Position numbers and translations under genes: made by a program
The notes under the pieces: model-generated
Database searches by the model: none
What the model was told of the DNA's origin: nothing
Seen by the model: only the letters and a program-made list of their open reading frames with translations
Shown here: positions 11,864 to 24,000 of the stretch, in pieces
Position numbering within the stretch: the stretch's first letter is position 1
Layout: each line of letters begins with the position of its first letter
Assembly (NCBI GenBank): GCA_027886175.1
Contig: JAJNNQ010000019.1
Coordinates: 18,743,501 to 18,807,500, forward strand
From: Phylloscopus collybita
Lineage: Eukaryota; Chordata; Aves; Passeriformes; Phylloscopidae
Direction of reading: 5' to 3'
Length of the DNA stretch: 64,000 nt

Positions 11864-13759
11864 ATGGGTAAGTTCCTGCGTTTCTCTGTTCCTTGTATAA
11901 TGAATGATGGCTCTGCTTTAAAGGAGCAGTTAAGATGCTAAAGCTGATTGCTCTGCACTGAACCTTAAGAAAAAAAAAAAAAATGTTTTCCGATAGTGCC
12001 ACTGTAACCCTCCGTAATCGAGATAAAGCCTCCTCCTAAGTGTAATGTCCAAGTATTCGGTTTGTCGTAGTAAGTTGTTTCTTGCATTTAGAATTAGCTT
12101 GTTGGAAATGCATGGCAATGTTATCTGCAGTGAAATCTTCCACCGTGATGTTCCAAGTGTACTGATAAGGCTATCCTATCTTGTTGTTTTCCTAAATTAT
12201 ATTCTGCAGGCTTACATTTCAAGTGGCCATTAGGGGCTCGTATGCTGGCAGCACTATATGCAATGAGTATGGTTTTAAAAATGCTGCCTGCCTTGGGCAT
12301 GGCTTGTCCACCAAAATGTCGCTGTGAGAAGCTGCTCTTTTACTGTGACTCTCAGGGGTTTCACTCAGTGCCAAACACCACTGAAAAGGGCTCGCTAGGT
12401 TTGTCACTGAGGCACAATTATATTTCTGAACTTGAAAGGGATCAATTTGCAAGCTTCAGTCAACTTACTTGGCTTCACTTAGATCATAATCAAATTGCAA
12501 CAGTCAGAGAAGATTCTTTTCAAGGACTGTATAAACTTAAGGAATTAGTCTTAAGTTCCAACAAAATCTTTCATTTGCCAAACACAACTTTTAGCCAGCT
12601 GCTTAACCTGCAGAATTTGGACCTCTCTTTTAATCAGTTATCCTCTCTGCACCCCGAGCTCTTCTACGGCCTTCGCAAGCTACAGACCTTGCACTTGCGA
12701 TCCAACTCCCTGCGGACCATCCCGGTCCGCCTGTTCTGGGACTGTCGTAGCCTGGAATTCCTGGATTTGAGCACAAACCGCTTGCGAAGTTTGGCTCGCA
12801 ATGGATTTGCGGGATTAATCAAGCTGAGGGAGCTTCACCTAGAGCACAACCAGCTGACAAAGATTAATTTTGCTCACTTCCTCCGGCTGAGCAGCCTGCA
12901 CACGCTCTTCTTGCAGTGGAACAAAATTAGCAACTTGACATGTGGGATGGAGTGGACCTGGGGCACCTTAGCAAAGCTTGATTTGACTGGAAACGAAATC
13001 AAAGCCATCGACCTCACCGTCTTTGAAACTATGCCTAACCTTAAAACCCTCCTCATGGATAACAACAAGCTCACCACTCTGGATTCCAAGATCCTGAGCT
13101 CGCTGACATCCCTCACCACCGTGGGCCTCTCCGGCAATCTGTGGGAATGCAGCCCAAAGATCTGCGCCTTGGCCACATGGTTGAGTGGCTTCCAAGGTCG
13201 GTGGGAGCACTCCATCCTCTGCCACAGCCCCGACCACACCCAGGGAGAGGATATTCTGGATGCAGTGTATGGTTTTCAGCTTTGCTGGAATTTATCGACT
13301 GTGGTTACCCCCGTGGCTACGACGTCGTACACAGCTCCAACTACCGAGTACACGAAAAGAATAAGCTCTTCTCATTTCCATGTGGGAGACAAAGAGATTC
13401 CAACTACGGCAGGCATGGTCATTACCACCGAAGAACAGTTCCCTGAGCCAAACAATGCCATCTTCACTCAGAGGGTAATTACAGGAACAATGGCTTTATT
13501 GTTTTCTTTCTTTTTTATCATTTTTATAGTGTTCATCTCCAGGAAGTGCTGCCCTCCCACACTAAGAAGAATTAGGCAGTGCTCAATGATTCAAAACCAC
13601 AGGCAGCTCCGATCCCAAACGCGGCTGCATATGGCCAATATGTCAGACCAAGGACCCTATAACGAGTACGAACCCACCCACGAAGGACCCTTCATCATCA
13701 TCAATGGCTACGGACAGTGCAAGTGCCAGCAGCTGCCCTATAAAGAATGTGAAGTATAA
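11864..13759 (+). CDS. LRRTM2: LRRTM2, leucine-rich repeat transmembrane neuronal protein 2 (two coding exons)
   Basis: Postsynaptic adhesion protein of excitatory synapses; LRRTM family members bind presynaptic neurexins through the LRR domain and help retain AMPA receptors. Coding exons are 11864-11867 (ATG G) and 12210-13759; the intron is GTAAGT...TTCTGCAG. The joined start reads MGLHFKWPLGAR before the ATG at 12242, matching the human protein, so the upstream ATG is preferred. The product is 517 residues (human 516). Layout: signal peptide about 1-33 ending ALGMA; LRRNT cysteines CPPKCRC; about ten LRRs to about residue 300; LRRCT (NLWECSPKICALATWL and later cysteines); a variable Thr-rich stalk; TM about 425-445 (ITGTMALLFSFFFIIFIVFI); a 72-residue cytoplasmic tail ending ECEV, the PDZ ligand for PSD-95-type scaffolds. 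Several N-glycosylation sequons (NTT, NTT, NLT, NLS). Antisense to and nested within CTNNA1. No frame damage. Confidence 0.97.
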
Positions 13760-14404
13760 TACCTACAGCCCATCACAAAGTAAATCAGATAAGTAACCTA
13801 CTTTAAAATTGTAGGGACCTACATCAGATTCTAATTTTTACAAATGTTGACATAAAGCCTAATTTTCCAAGCTACTTAATGGAAACATTGTTTATGGAGT
13901 GGTGCAGTATTTTTAAGTTTTTTAAAAAATAAATCCATAATATTTTCAGTGTTAAAGAAGCAATGATTACATTAAACTTGCACTCCTAATGTTTAAAAGC
14001 CTAAAGAGATGCTCACCTCAAACTATGTAAAATGTTTCATGTTATGTAATTATATGACTGTGTGTAAACATTTATACCCGAGTCTCCATATTCTACTTTT
14101 TCTACTGCAAACAGTCCGAGGGGAAGGATACTGGATATCTGTGCAGGGATCTGTTTGTTCCACTGCAGCTGGAGGATCCCAAACACTGCAGCTGGCTCCA
14201 GGCACTTTAAGGGCAGCCGGGAAGGAAGATTTTCCTCCTCTGAGCATTTCACTCCAGTGAGGGAAGGGAGGGAAAACAAAAGGGAAAAATGAAAAATAGC
14301 AACAAGGGTTCAGGTGGGAATTTCAGTGCATTGGGGAATACAGTTTTGCTCTCTGCATGTTCATGGCTCGGCTTGCTGAAAGGGACAGCAGGCACAGGAA
14401 GGAG
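13760..14404 (+). other. LRRTM2: LRRTM2 3' untranslated region, proximal part
   Basis: AT-rich sequence directly after the TAA stop. A canonical AATAAA lies at 13928-13933, 170 bp downstream, and would give a short 3' UTR. The minisatellite starts about 650 bp after the stop, so a longer 3' UTR would have to include it. No other gene is seen here. Confidence 0.6.
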
Positions 14405-15412
14405 CAGTTCACACGGGCACACACACATGGGCACACAGAGCCCAGGCAGGATGGGGACACACAGCCCCAGGCAGGATGGGCACACACAGCCCCAGGCAGG
14501 ATGGGCACATAGCCCTGGGCAGGATGGGCACACATACAGCCCCAGGCAGGATGGGCACATAGCCCTGGGCAGGATGGGCACACACACAGCCCTGAGCAGG
14601 ATGGGCACACAGCCCCAAGCAGGATGGGCACACAGAGCCCCAGGCAGGATGGGCACACAGCCCCAGGCAGGATGGGCACACAGTCCTGGGCAGGATGGGC
14701 ACACAGAGCCCCAGGCAGGATGGGCACACAGAGCCCCAGGCAGGATGGGCACACAGTCCTGGGCAGGATGGGCACACAGAGCCCCAGGCAGGATGGGCAC
14801 ACAGAGCCCCAGGCAGGATGGGCACACAGTCCTGGGCAGGATGGGCACACAGCCCCAAGCAGGATGGGCACACACACACACAGCCCTGGGCAGGATGGAC
14901 ACACACAGCCCCAGGCAGGATGGGCACACACACAGCCCCAGGCAGGATGGGCACACACACAGCCCCAGGCAGGATGGGCACACAGAGCCTCAGGCAGGAT
15001 GGGCACACAGAGCCCCAGGCAGGATGGGCACACACATGGGCACACAGCCCCAGGCAGGACGTAACACACATACACACACAGGCAGGATGGGCACACAAAC
15101 AGGCACACAGCCCCAGGCAGGATGGGCACACACAGAGCCCCAGGCAGGACGGGAACACACACACACACACACACACACCCAGGAGCAGGATGGGCACACA
15201 GCCCCAAGCAGGATGGGCACACAGCCCCAGGCAGGACAGGAACACACACACACACACAGAGGCAGGATGGGCACACACATGGGCACACAGCCCCAAGCAG
15301 GACGTAACACACACACACACACACACACACAGAGCCCCAGGCAGGATGGGCACACACAGGGGCACACAGCCCTACCAGGATGGGCACACAATCCCCCTCC
15401 CAGGAGCAGGAC
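14405..15412 (+). repeat. minisatellite, about 1 kb, 23-25 bp units
   Basis: Roughly 35-40 imperfect tandem copies of a unit built on CCCCAGGCAGGATGGGCACA. Unit length varies mainly by the number of CA dinucleotides between cores (23, 25, 27 bp and longer). Recurrent core variants (CCCTGGGCAGG, CCCCAAGCAGG, GGACGTAACACA) recur in order, pointing to expansion of higher-order blocks. Pure (CA)n runs appear at 15158-15177 and 15309-15331. It keeps long open frames on both strands, but these only translate the repeat. It lies 0.65 kb past the LRRTM2 stop and may be transcribed in its 3' region and in the CTNNA1 intron. Confidence 0.95.
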
Positions 15413-15660
15413 AGCCCTCTGTGTGTCCCCAAACTGGCAGTGCAGCTTCTTTAGGGAGGCTCAGCACGCCAGGATCGATTGGAAATATTAAGTACATTCA
15501 GTCCTCGGCTCCCTGGTTTCACTTGATGATGCTTTACATGAATTCAGGCTAATTACTTAATGACGATGAACAAACAGCATTTCAACACCTTTTCATGTGT
15601 AAATACCCTTAATGCAAGGTTCTCTTAATTAAAAGCAAATATCAACAGCGAGGTTAAGGA

Positions 15661-15693
15661 GAAGAGGGAAGGAAGAAAGGAAGGAAGGAAGAA
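15661..15693 (+). repeat. (GGAA)n microsatellite
   Basis: Imperfect GGAA/GAAG tract of about 33 bp. Confidence 0.85.
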
Positions 15694-15968
15694 GCCTCTC
15701 TTTGTCCCCCTGCTGCCCCCCCAGCTGAGGCTTCCTCTCACTGGGAAGCTATTTTCATGCACTAACTCCACTGGTTTCTCTGGAGACAGAATTAGCCCCT
15801 GTAATATAAGCTCTCACTTGTCCTCCTCTTCCAGAATTCATGATAAAAAAAGACCCCTTCTGATAAGTTAGGAGAATATGATTAGTTTATAGAATAGTTC
15901 ACTGAAAAATGTTTTGTTTCTTACTGGATATGGGACAGAATCTAAACTAGTATGACTTTTTAAAAAAT

Positions 15969-15998
15969 CATATATAAATATATACACACACACACACC
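15969..15998 (+). repeat. (TA)n(CA)n microsatellite
   Basis: TATATAAATATATA followed by seven CA units. A related TATATATATATACATG run lies at 16233-16258. Confidence 0.85.
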
Positions 15999-16860
15999 TC
16001 ATTCTAAGGGGTAATTTGGTTTCTTTAGCCAGAAGTACCATATTGCTATTTATACTGTATTATGGAATTATATGTAAATATTTGCAGATCTATGCAGTGA
16101 TGGTGGTACTCAGATGCCACGAGGGTGGGGGGTGGGGGGGTCTGCAAAGGATTACATTATTTTTAAGTCAACTGCTCAAATATTGTAAACGTTCTAACCA
16201 AAGCTAAAAGATTCAGAGGGATGGAGAATTATTTTATATATATATACATGTATGTATAACTAAAAAATGTGTCGTGTCCAATGCTGCAGTGTTGAACAAT
16301 TACCAGCACACCCCGATGAAGAAATGAAATTCCTCACAGTGTTGCCATACCTTGACCAAATCCATAATTACAGTATGCTAATTGTGATGTACCAAACTAT
16401 CCTGCAAACTTTTTAAACAGAAAAACCACTGCATAAGAATCAGTTTGCTATTTCACTCTGCTTTTCTCTCTGTATTACCACTTAGTGAGGTATTTAGGGT
16501 GCAATTATACAACAGTTTGATGCTTTCTTGTGAGATGAATTTGTCCAAGGCAATTACAGCAAGATAAGTAACTTCTGTTAAGATTTTACATAAAGGTTTT
16601 TCAACTGCTGGTTTTGAAGATATTAATTTGCATCACTTTACTTTTACATACAGTGCCCTTATTATAAAACCAGTATTTTGTTTACTTCCCTTGACTCTGT
16701 ACTTTAATGGAAGAGATCCAGTGAAGCCTAATGGATTGCCAGAGAGAAATCTCTGAACCCTTCATACTGTTAATACTAAGATGAATCCATTTACACCTGT
16801 TCTGGGAAATTAATTACTGCTTTTAACTGACTACAAAAAATCCTGCGGGGTAGGTGGACA

Positions 16861-19800
16861 AAGAGCAGATATTCTGGATGATTAAACCTCACATGAGGCA
16901 GAAGGCCAGAGCTAAGCTGAGAAATACAAACCCATATCGGTCCCCAGGGACACTTAGCTGACTGTAGGAAGATTTGCTTTGCTCCTTTCCATAACTAGGT
17001 GCTCACAGCTCTCCCGAGGCCCAGGATGCTGCTGTAGGAGCAGCTAAGTGGGCATCACTGTCCCTGGCTGTGCACCTCCCTCACCCTGCACTGGCTGGCA
17101 CAGCTCAGCTCTGGGAGCCTGGGGAGGAGGCACTTGGGGATGGACTTCCACCTGCAGCTGCAGGGTACCAGCTCAGACAAAGTTATCACTGAGCTCGTTA
17201 ATTATCCTGGCAGCCAAATAATCTGGCTGGGCTGCCATTCCCCATCAGATGTCACCACTGAACTCTGATGGCCTCAGCTGCATTTGCAGGAAGCAATCCA
17301 CCTCGTCCTGCAGAAACCCTGGCTGTCAGGCAGTTCCAGGGGTACCACCTCAGTCTTCCACACGGGAACAAGAAGTGGCTTGATGAGGAGCTGAGGTTCC
17401 TCCAGAGGAGGTGCTTTCCCAGCAGCCTGTCCCACTCCATCTTTATGAGCTTCTAATTCCACCCAAGAAGAGCAAAGGCAAATGCTCCAGCAGTGCTGGA
17501 TTTAACCCTGTTCCCCATCCCTGCCACTCACAGTGACTCCCCGAGCACTAAAGCACTGTTCAGTGCCTCTCCAAGCAAACCCAGCCAGGCACCCAAGCCC
17601 TCCCTCCCACCAGCACTCCCAGTTTCCACTGGTCCTGCAGTGCCTGGCTTGCAGACAGGAGAGCAGGAGGCCAGCAGGCACAGCCCAGCAGCACACCCAT
17701 TCCCTCTCTGCGCTCCACACTAATCCACAGCCAATTTCCCAAAATCTGTGGTTTCCGTCTGCTATTTCCAAACCCATTTGTTGCCAGGTTCCAGGCATAA
17801 GCAAAGCAATTCAGCAAACATTACATTTAGGGTAACAGGTATCATAAAACTCGCAGAATGTCAAACAGCAGCAGTGAAGCCAACTCGAATTCCCTGCGGA
17901 GGGACAGCGAGCACCAGGCAGAGCCATCGCTCTGCACAAGGACATGGCCAGAGGCTGTTAATATTTTTTTTTTATTTTAAAGTTACTGTCTTCCATTTGC
18001 AATTGCTTGTGACTCTTCCAGGCAAGGAGGGGATTGGAATGATTGTGCTACTCAGCAGTCCCTGATTTATTTTGTTGATGGAACAAGAACCATGATGATT
18101 TGGTTTGAATTAATCATGTCATGGCTGATGACAGGAGCTTGTTAACCTGCCCTCCCCAAATACCATCTCTGCTGCACAGCCTCAATTTGTACAGATCCTA
18201 CATTGCTTACAGGTGCTTCAACACCTCCAGGCACAACCTCAGAGGTCTTTGGATCTTTTAGAAACAGAATTTCTTGTACTGCTCCTGAGGTTCTCATCCC
18301 ATGCAAAGATCTCCCCCACCCTCACTGATCTCCAGGCAGCTTCCCCTGCTCCCCATCCTCGTGTCAGTGAAATGCAAACCCAGCAGCACAAGTTCAGGTT
18401 TTGAGTCATTCTCCTGGAACAGGCTGAATTAATGCTCCCAGTTAGTCTCTCTGCATTAGATCAGTGTTTAACTGCACACAAGTAAAAATTACTTGATGAA
18501 GGGTGAAATGGGTGAGTGTTCAGTCTCCAGCTGAAGTGCTCCTCTGCACTGAGCTCCCACTCCCTATCAGATGGAAACATAATGAATGCTGCTCCATCGC
18601 TGTTTGGTTTTGTTTGCTTCTCCCCCAAGCAGAAATGATCCGATTTTTCAGTGATCAGCCACATGCAAATCTCAGCTCCTGTCCCATTACTCCCTTACAA
18701 GGCAGGGGCCTATTGCTACCTTGTAAAATCAGAAACATCCCGCGGCTTTAAACCAGAAATCTGCACTACACACTTATTTTTAATGTCTCTAAGATAATTT
18801 CTGTACTACTTTAATGGAAATAAAGTTGATTTAATTTTGTGATCTGTGTAGCTATCAAAATCCATCTGTTCAGACCTATGAAACTTACCCAGGAGCTGAA
18901 TTTCATTTTTCTTATGAAGTTTTCCATAAAAATTAACCAAGTTCAGAGGGGGATACAGTATTTCTCCTCCTCCCCAAAAAGGAACAAGCAAGGAAACAAG
19001 AGAAACCAAAGGCAGCAGCTCCTCCCTCCCCACACCTTCCTCCACTGCAAATGTCCCAGATGCTAAAATTGGTGCTGGGCTTTGCTTTTTAAGGCACCAC
19101 ATTAGCAGGATGCTTAGAGATAATTTCAGAATCAGCTGGAAATTCAGCTTTTCACATCTAGTGTAAAAATCTTCTGAGAGGCATCTAGGGAAAGGTACCA
19201 GAAGCTTTGAGGGGTATAATCAGACCTCAGATGGGGTGAAACACTGTGGTACACCACTGTGTAAGCACTGAGAAGCTATGCCTCCATCTCCCAACCACTC
19301 CTTTGTAAAAAGTCAAACAAAACCCACCCCATTTTTCTTTTTACTAATGAAAACACTAAGTGAACTATTCTTCCAGCTTAGCAACCCGAGATTACAGAGA
19401 GTCCTAGATGTGTTGTGTTTCAATTATGTCTCAAGAGCCAACTTCTGGTGGGAGGGGGTGTGAGTAATGGAGTAAAACAAGTGCAGTGTACAGAAGCATT
19501 TTGTTATTAAAATTGTGTATACTGTAAAACTGAATTTGCCTCTTTCTTCCTCTCTTTTCAAGCAGAGGTGTCAAAAGCTCACTCTTTCATGGTATGTTAG
19601 AAGCAGTCTGTACCCTTGTCCCAAGCAGGAGAGTCAGGTTTGGGCCATTTGCCAGTCACAGCAGATCCAGCCCCTTCTGCTGTAGCACAGTGAGCAGGGC
19701 TGGGGGGTTCTGACTCACAAAAACTGAATGAGCAGGACAGCAGTGAAAACCAAACCAAAGCCAAACTCTTGGCCCCGAGTAGCTGGATCAGGACCAGCTG

Positions 19801-20892
19801 GGCCTGGCCCTGCCCAGGGTGTTCCCTGGGTCCCCAGGTGCACCCCAGGCCACCTGTGGGTCCCTGTGCCAGCCTGGAGCTGGCATTTCCAGCAGGAACG
19901 CCCTGCCAACAGCGGGGCAAGGACAAACAGCTCCAAGCTCAGAGGTGGCACACAGTGAGACATCCCAGCAGCTCCGAGTCACAGCCCTCCAGGAAGGGTC
20001 CCAAAAACACCCCTGGCACAAGAAGTGGTCTTTACATGAGCCAACACAGCGTCTCAGTGTCTCAGTGTCACGGGCAGGATTTCTGGGTTGGAGAAGCGAG
20101 GAGTTCACGGACATAGCCCAAAAGCTGTGACAGAGAACTGAACAAAAGAACAAGTTTCAGGATGTTCCAAGATAATTACATGCAATGAACCGCCAGCTAA
20201 AATCATTTTAGTAACTAAGCCGTAGCTGCATTTACTTTTTTATCAAAAGGTTTGGCTGGAACAAGTTCTCAAGGGTTTTAAATGTTACTTGGCAAACTGC
20301 CCCTGAAATCCTTCTAATACTTGAAAGCAGCACATGATATATCTATTTTCTTAAACTCTCAGAGACTAACTTTACAAGCAAAAGCATCTCTCAACTAGAA
20401 ACCCAGTTGTTCTCACAAGCAAAGGTAACACACCTCAGAGAAAAACCAGGATTCTGAATACATTATGCAAAACCTTTAAATCCAATTAGGAACAAGGAAA
20501 TGTCAACATCACTAGCAACTTACTTTTAAATGTAGGCTCTGTTAAGACAACTGCAAAAAAATTGAGATTCAAGCATTTGACTGGAGAGGATTGCACAAAT
20601 GAACTGAAAACTGCAGCACTGGGAGACCCTGGCTCCCTCCTCCAGTGAATGCCCAGGCTAAGGGACAGGATTCAGTGAGAGTGGCTGCCCACCACAAAAC
20701 CCTGATGTCAGCATTTTCTGTAATCTCTTAAGGAAAAAGCTTTTAAAAAAAATCATTGTTACCTAATCAACAATTCCATTGCCATGAAGATTTTAGGAAA
20801 TTTAATTACAATGAGTTAAAGGTCTACTTGCTCTATTTGACATAGGATTCACGAGCTCTGGGTCTTATTTTGGAAGAAATATTTTTTTTACA
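16861..20892. other. CTNNA1 intron 7, no gene seen
   Basis: Unique-looking intron sequence. Open frames here (for example 17502-17804 and 19788-20153) are short, overlapping and lack splice or family support. A C-rich patch at about 17540-17720 and 19640-19960 has no recognised identity. Confidence 0.6.
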
Positions 20893-21082
20893 GTGAGGGT
20901 GGTGAAGCCCTTTGACAGGTTACCCAGAGAGGTGGTGGATGCCCCTTCCCTGGAAACATTCCAGGCCAAGCTGGACAGGGCTTTGGTGACCTGACCTGCT
21001 GTTCCTACTCATTGCAAGGAGCTGGACTAGGGTGGCTTTTAAAGGTCCTTTCCCACCCAAACCGTTCTGCAATTCTATGAAA
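20893..21082 (+). mobile_element. CR1 LINE 3' fragment
   Basis: Carries the standard avian CR1 3'-terminal text: CCCAGAGAGGTGGTGGATGC, CCAAGCTGGACAGGG, then TCCTTTCCCACCCAAACC and an ATTCTATGA end. Plus orientation, truncated 5' as is usual for CR1 copies. Confidence 0.9.
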
Positions 21083-24000
21083 CAAAAAATGACAAGTGTC
21101 TCATGAGCACAATTCCATATTTGTTTCTGTGATGCACAGCTCCAGAGGTCTGGCTGCCAAGGGCACTGAGCAAACCTTTCTGGGCTGACAGGTAACCAAA
21201 CCCTGACTTCAGCTCTTCAGCTGGTTTTAATCCACAAGGTCTATAATTTGACTTTTTTCTTCTAAGTTTTCTAAAAGGACAAGAGTTGAACACACACAAA
21301 AATAATTTGAGCATAAAAACCAGGAGCACGAAGCTGAACCACAACCAGAGGGGAACATCCCTTTGAGTTAAATCCAATTTCTCCTCCCCAGTAAGTAACA
21401 CAAACACTTCCAGCATGCACACACAAGCAAAATGAAAGGGTATTCTCTGTTACCTGGATGTTTAAATGAAGTAATCATAAAACAAAGTATTTCATTTAAA
21501 TGCCATGGAAGTAACTTCCCTGCTATCCCCAGCAGACTCTATTCCTTGTACATTGAATACTCAAGCAAACTGGACACAGAGGAGGGGCTGGATTTCCCTT
21601 CCTCCCCTCCCTATCCCACAGGGTGGGCAGGGCAGCCCCTGTTTGATAGAGGTTCCTCATGTTTTATACCAGTTAAAAAAACCAGCCATATTTCATGAGA
21701 AGTCTTGGAGTAAGTGGAAAAGGTTCATCCATCAAGAAGGTTCTTAAATAATGAATGAGTCATAATTCTTTACAGTCAAAAGCAATTAATTTTCTGTATT
21801 GTAATCAGGAGAATAAATCTGAAAAATCCATTCTAATGGCCCTGAATCTGAAGGTAGTGTTGCAGTTGAATTTTTAATCTTAAAATACAGGAGCAGTGAG
21901 GACTTCTGCTGTTTAAACATACAATCTTATACCAAACAGAACAGCTTTATTGCATATTTAATAGGTAGAATGGGTTTTGTGAGACCACATGAGATTAAAG
22001 ACAGCATTAGATACAGGAAATGCATTTCAAGCAGAAAGGTTGTTCCAAGATATCTCTTAACTGTATAGCCCCTAAAATACTTGAAATATCCTTTATGAAG
22101 TGTACAAAATATGCAGAAAACCTTGCTGCAAGAAGTAGTTTTACTTATGTGTTTGCAAAGAGCTAAAAATACTGAGAAGCGTGTAAATGTGGAATCCAGC
22201 TCAACCCTACAGCAACTGTTCCTATTAGGAAGCGTTTGCTCTCTTTCCTCCTAACTCCTAAATAATCCATCACATATCCAGAACCTCTGCCTAAAAGCCA
22301 TGTGCTGTTAGCTGGGACTATCAATTTCTGCCCTCGAATGGATTGCTTCAACCCTAACACCACTTTAAGTTTGAATTCTTTTAGAGAAAAAACCCCCGTA
22401 AAATTAATACAGCTCTTAGTAAAGCTAATAATGACACAGTCTGCTAAGGAGGGAGAACATGGGGAAGGGGACAGGGACACAACACTAGAAGGGAATTTCC
22501 ATCCCTGAAGGCACCACACAGCACTTTACTGGGGGAAAAACATGTTCCCCTGCACTGCAGCCACTCTCAGCAGCTTTGCTAACAACTTCTGCTTTGAGGA
22601 AGCCAAATTTCAGCTGCCCAAGCAGCCCAGCTGCTCCAGAGGGGTGTCATGCACTGAACATCCTCAGCACACACCTATCAAGGATGTGAGCCAGGAACAA
22701 ACTCCCAAGTTGGGAAAACCACGCAGCAGGGACATGCCACAAACCCCCAGGTCTAAGCACACACCTGTGAGGTGTGAGATTAAAGAGCAGGAGATATTAA
22801 AGCACCATCTCTGCTGTCCTTGGGAGAAGACGGCACGCTCCAGTAAAGACCTGGAACTACCTACTGATCCCATCCAGCCCCAAAACATGACACCCCCACA
22901 CAAACAGCAACAGCTGCTTGAAATTCTGGCTGGATAGTTTGAAGAACTCCTCTCCAAGCTTTGCAGACAGTCCTGAAGATGGAAATTGCTGGAAAAGCTT
23001 CCAGGCAGGACAAACACTGAGCTCAGCACCCAGGGGAGCAGCAGGCTGCTGCAAGGCTGACCAGAGCACAGGCAGCCAAGCTGGGGAACTCCTAATGACA
23101 GCTGGAAGCTCTCTGGGTATCAAGTGTGCATCTGCAGGGTCCAGGCCTTCAAGAATTCCACAGGCACAGGGCAGGCAGGCAGACAAAGCCCGTCTCCAGT
23201 TTATATTCTTGCCTGTGGATGACTGGCTTAGCTCTGGGATGTCCATGAGCATGATGAGAGCTGTGGAGCTTGGAAGTGAGGAAGCTGTAAGATGACAGAT
23301 GCCTTCTGCCTGCAGTTAGCATCCAGAAACTTCCAGAAAGGCTAAGGTTAGACATCTGATTGGGATGAACCAGAAAAAAAGCCAAAACCAACCAACCAAA
23401 AACGAAACCAAAACCAACAAACCAACCCAGTGAGCTTTGGCAGGTAAGGCATCTTTAACACGACACTACATTCCTGAACAGGACAAAAATGAGATACTTC
23501 TGACAAGTTCCCAGAGATTATGGTGACAAGGAACTTCTAGGAGGTGCCTGTTCACCCTCTACTGAACTATTAGGAGTTGTCTGTTCACCTGGGTTTGCCA
23601 AAACAGGACAACCCTTCACTGAAACTACCAAGCAGCAGCCTCAATGTCTCAGGTGCAAGGAGCCCTTGCCAGATATTCCTCCCTGCCAGTGAGTGCAGAG
23701 CAAGTCTCTAGACCAGCTAAATACCACCCATAGCTAAACTCAGCAAACACCCACAGAGCTCACTTTGTAACAACACAATGGCATCAGGACTAAGGAATTC
23801 CAGTTATTTACAGACCACTGAAAATACCCCCACTGCTGGGAACTGCTGAACTGCAGTGCCTCTTCCATGCCAAGTTTTGGATTTGTCAGCAGTGTAAATA
23901 TTTGTTGACAAATCTGAATCTTGGATAAAACCACTGCTTTGTTCCACCCCCAAGAGGTGTTTCTGGAATGAATTCAAAGCCCTTGCCCCCCTGCTGCAGA

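Larger units (their letters stand above)
15413..16860. other. AT-rich region after minisatellite, possible distal LRRTM2 3' UTR
   Basis: No coding exon. Contains a GGAA repeat (15661-15693), TA/CA runs (15969-15998) and a TATATA run (16233-16258). Two Pumilio-type motifs TGTAAATA occur at 15598-15605 and 16073-16080 on the LRRTM2 sense strand. The AT-rich texture resembles a long neuronal 3' UTR, but no strong poly(A) signal fixes its end; an AATAAA at 18819-18824 followed by GT-rich sequence is one possibility. Confidence 0.35.

Noticed and set aside
12242..13759. LRRTM2 starting at the ATG at 12242
   Set aside because: The upstream in-frame residues LHFKWPLGAR match the known N-terminus, and an ATGG|GTAAGT exon lies at 11864-11867, so the longer form is preferred. 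The inner ATG stays possible as a secondary start.
14405..15412. CRISPR-like array
   Set aside because: Units are contiguous and variable in length, with no unique spacers, in a vertebrate genome.
14249..15552. Open frames up to 400 codons on both strands with PRQDGHT/ILPGAVC-like repeats
   Set aside because: They only translate the minisatellite, which is open in several frames at once. No start context, splice support or family match.
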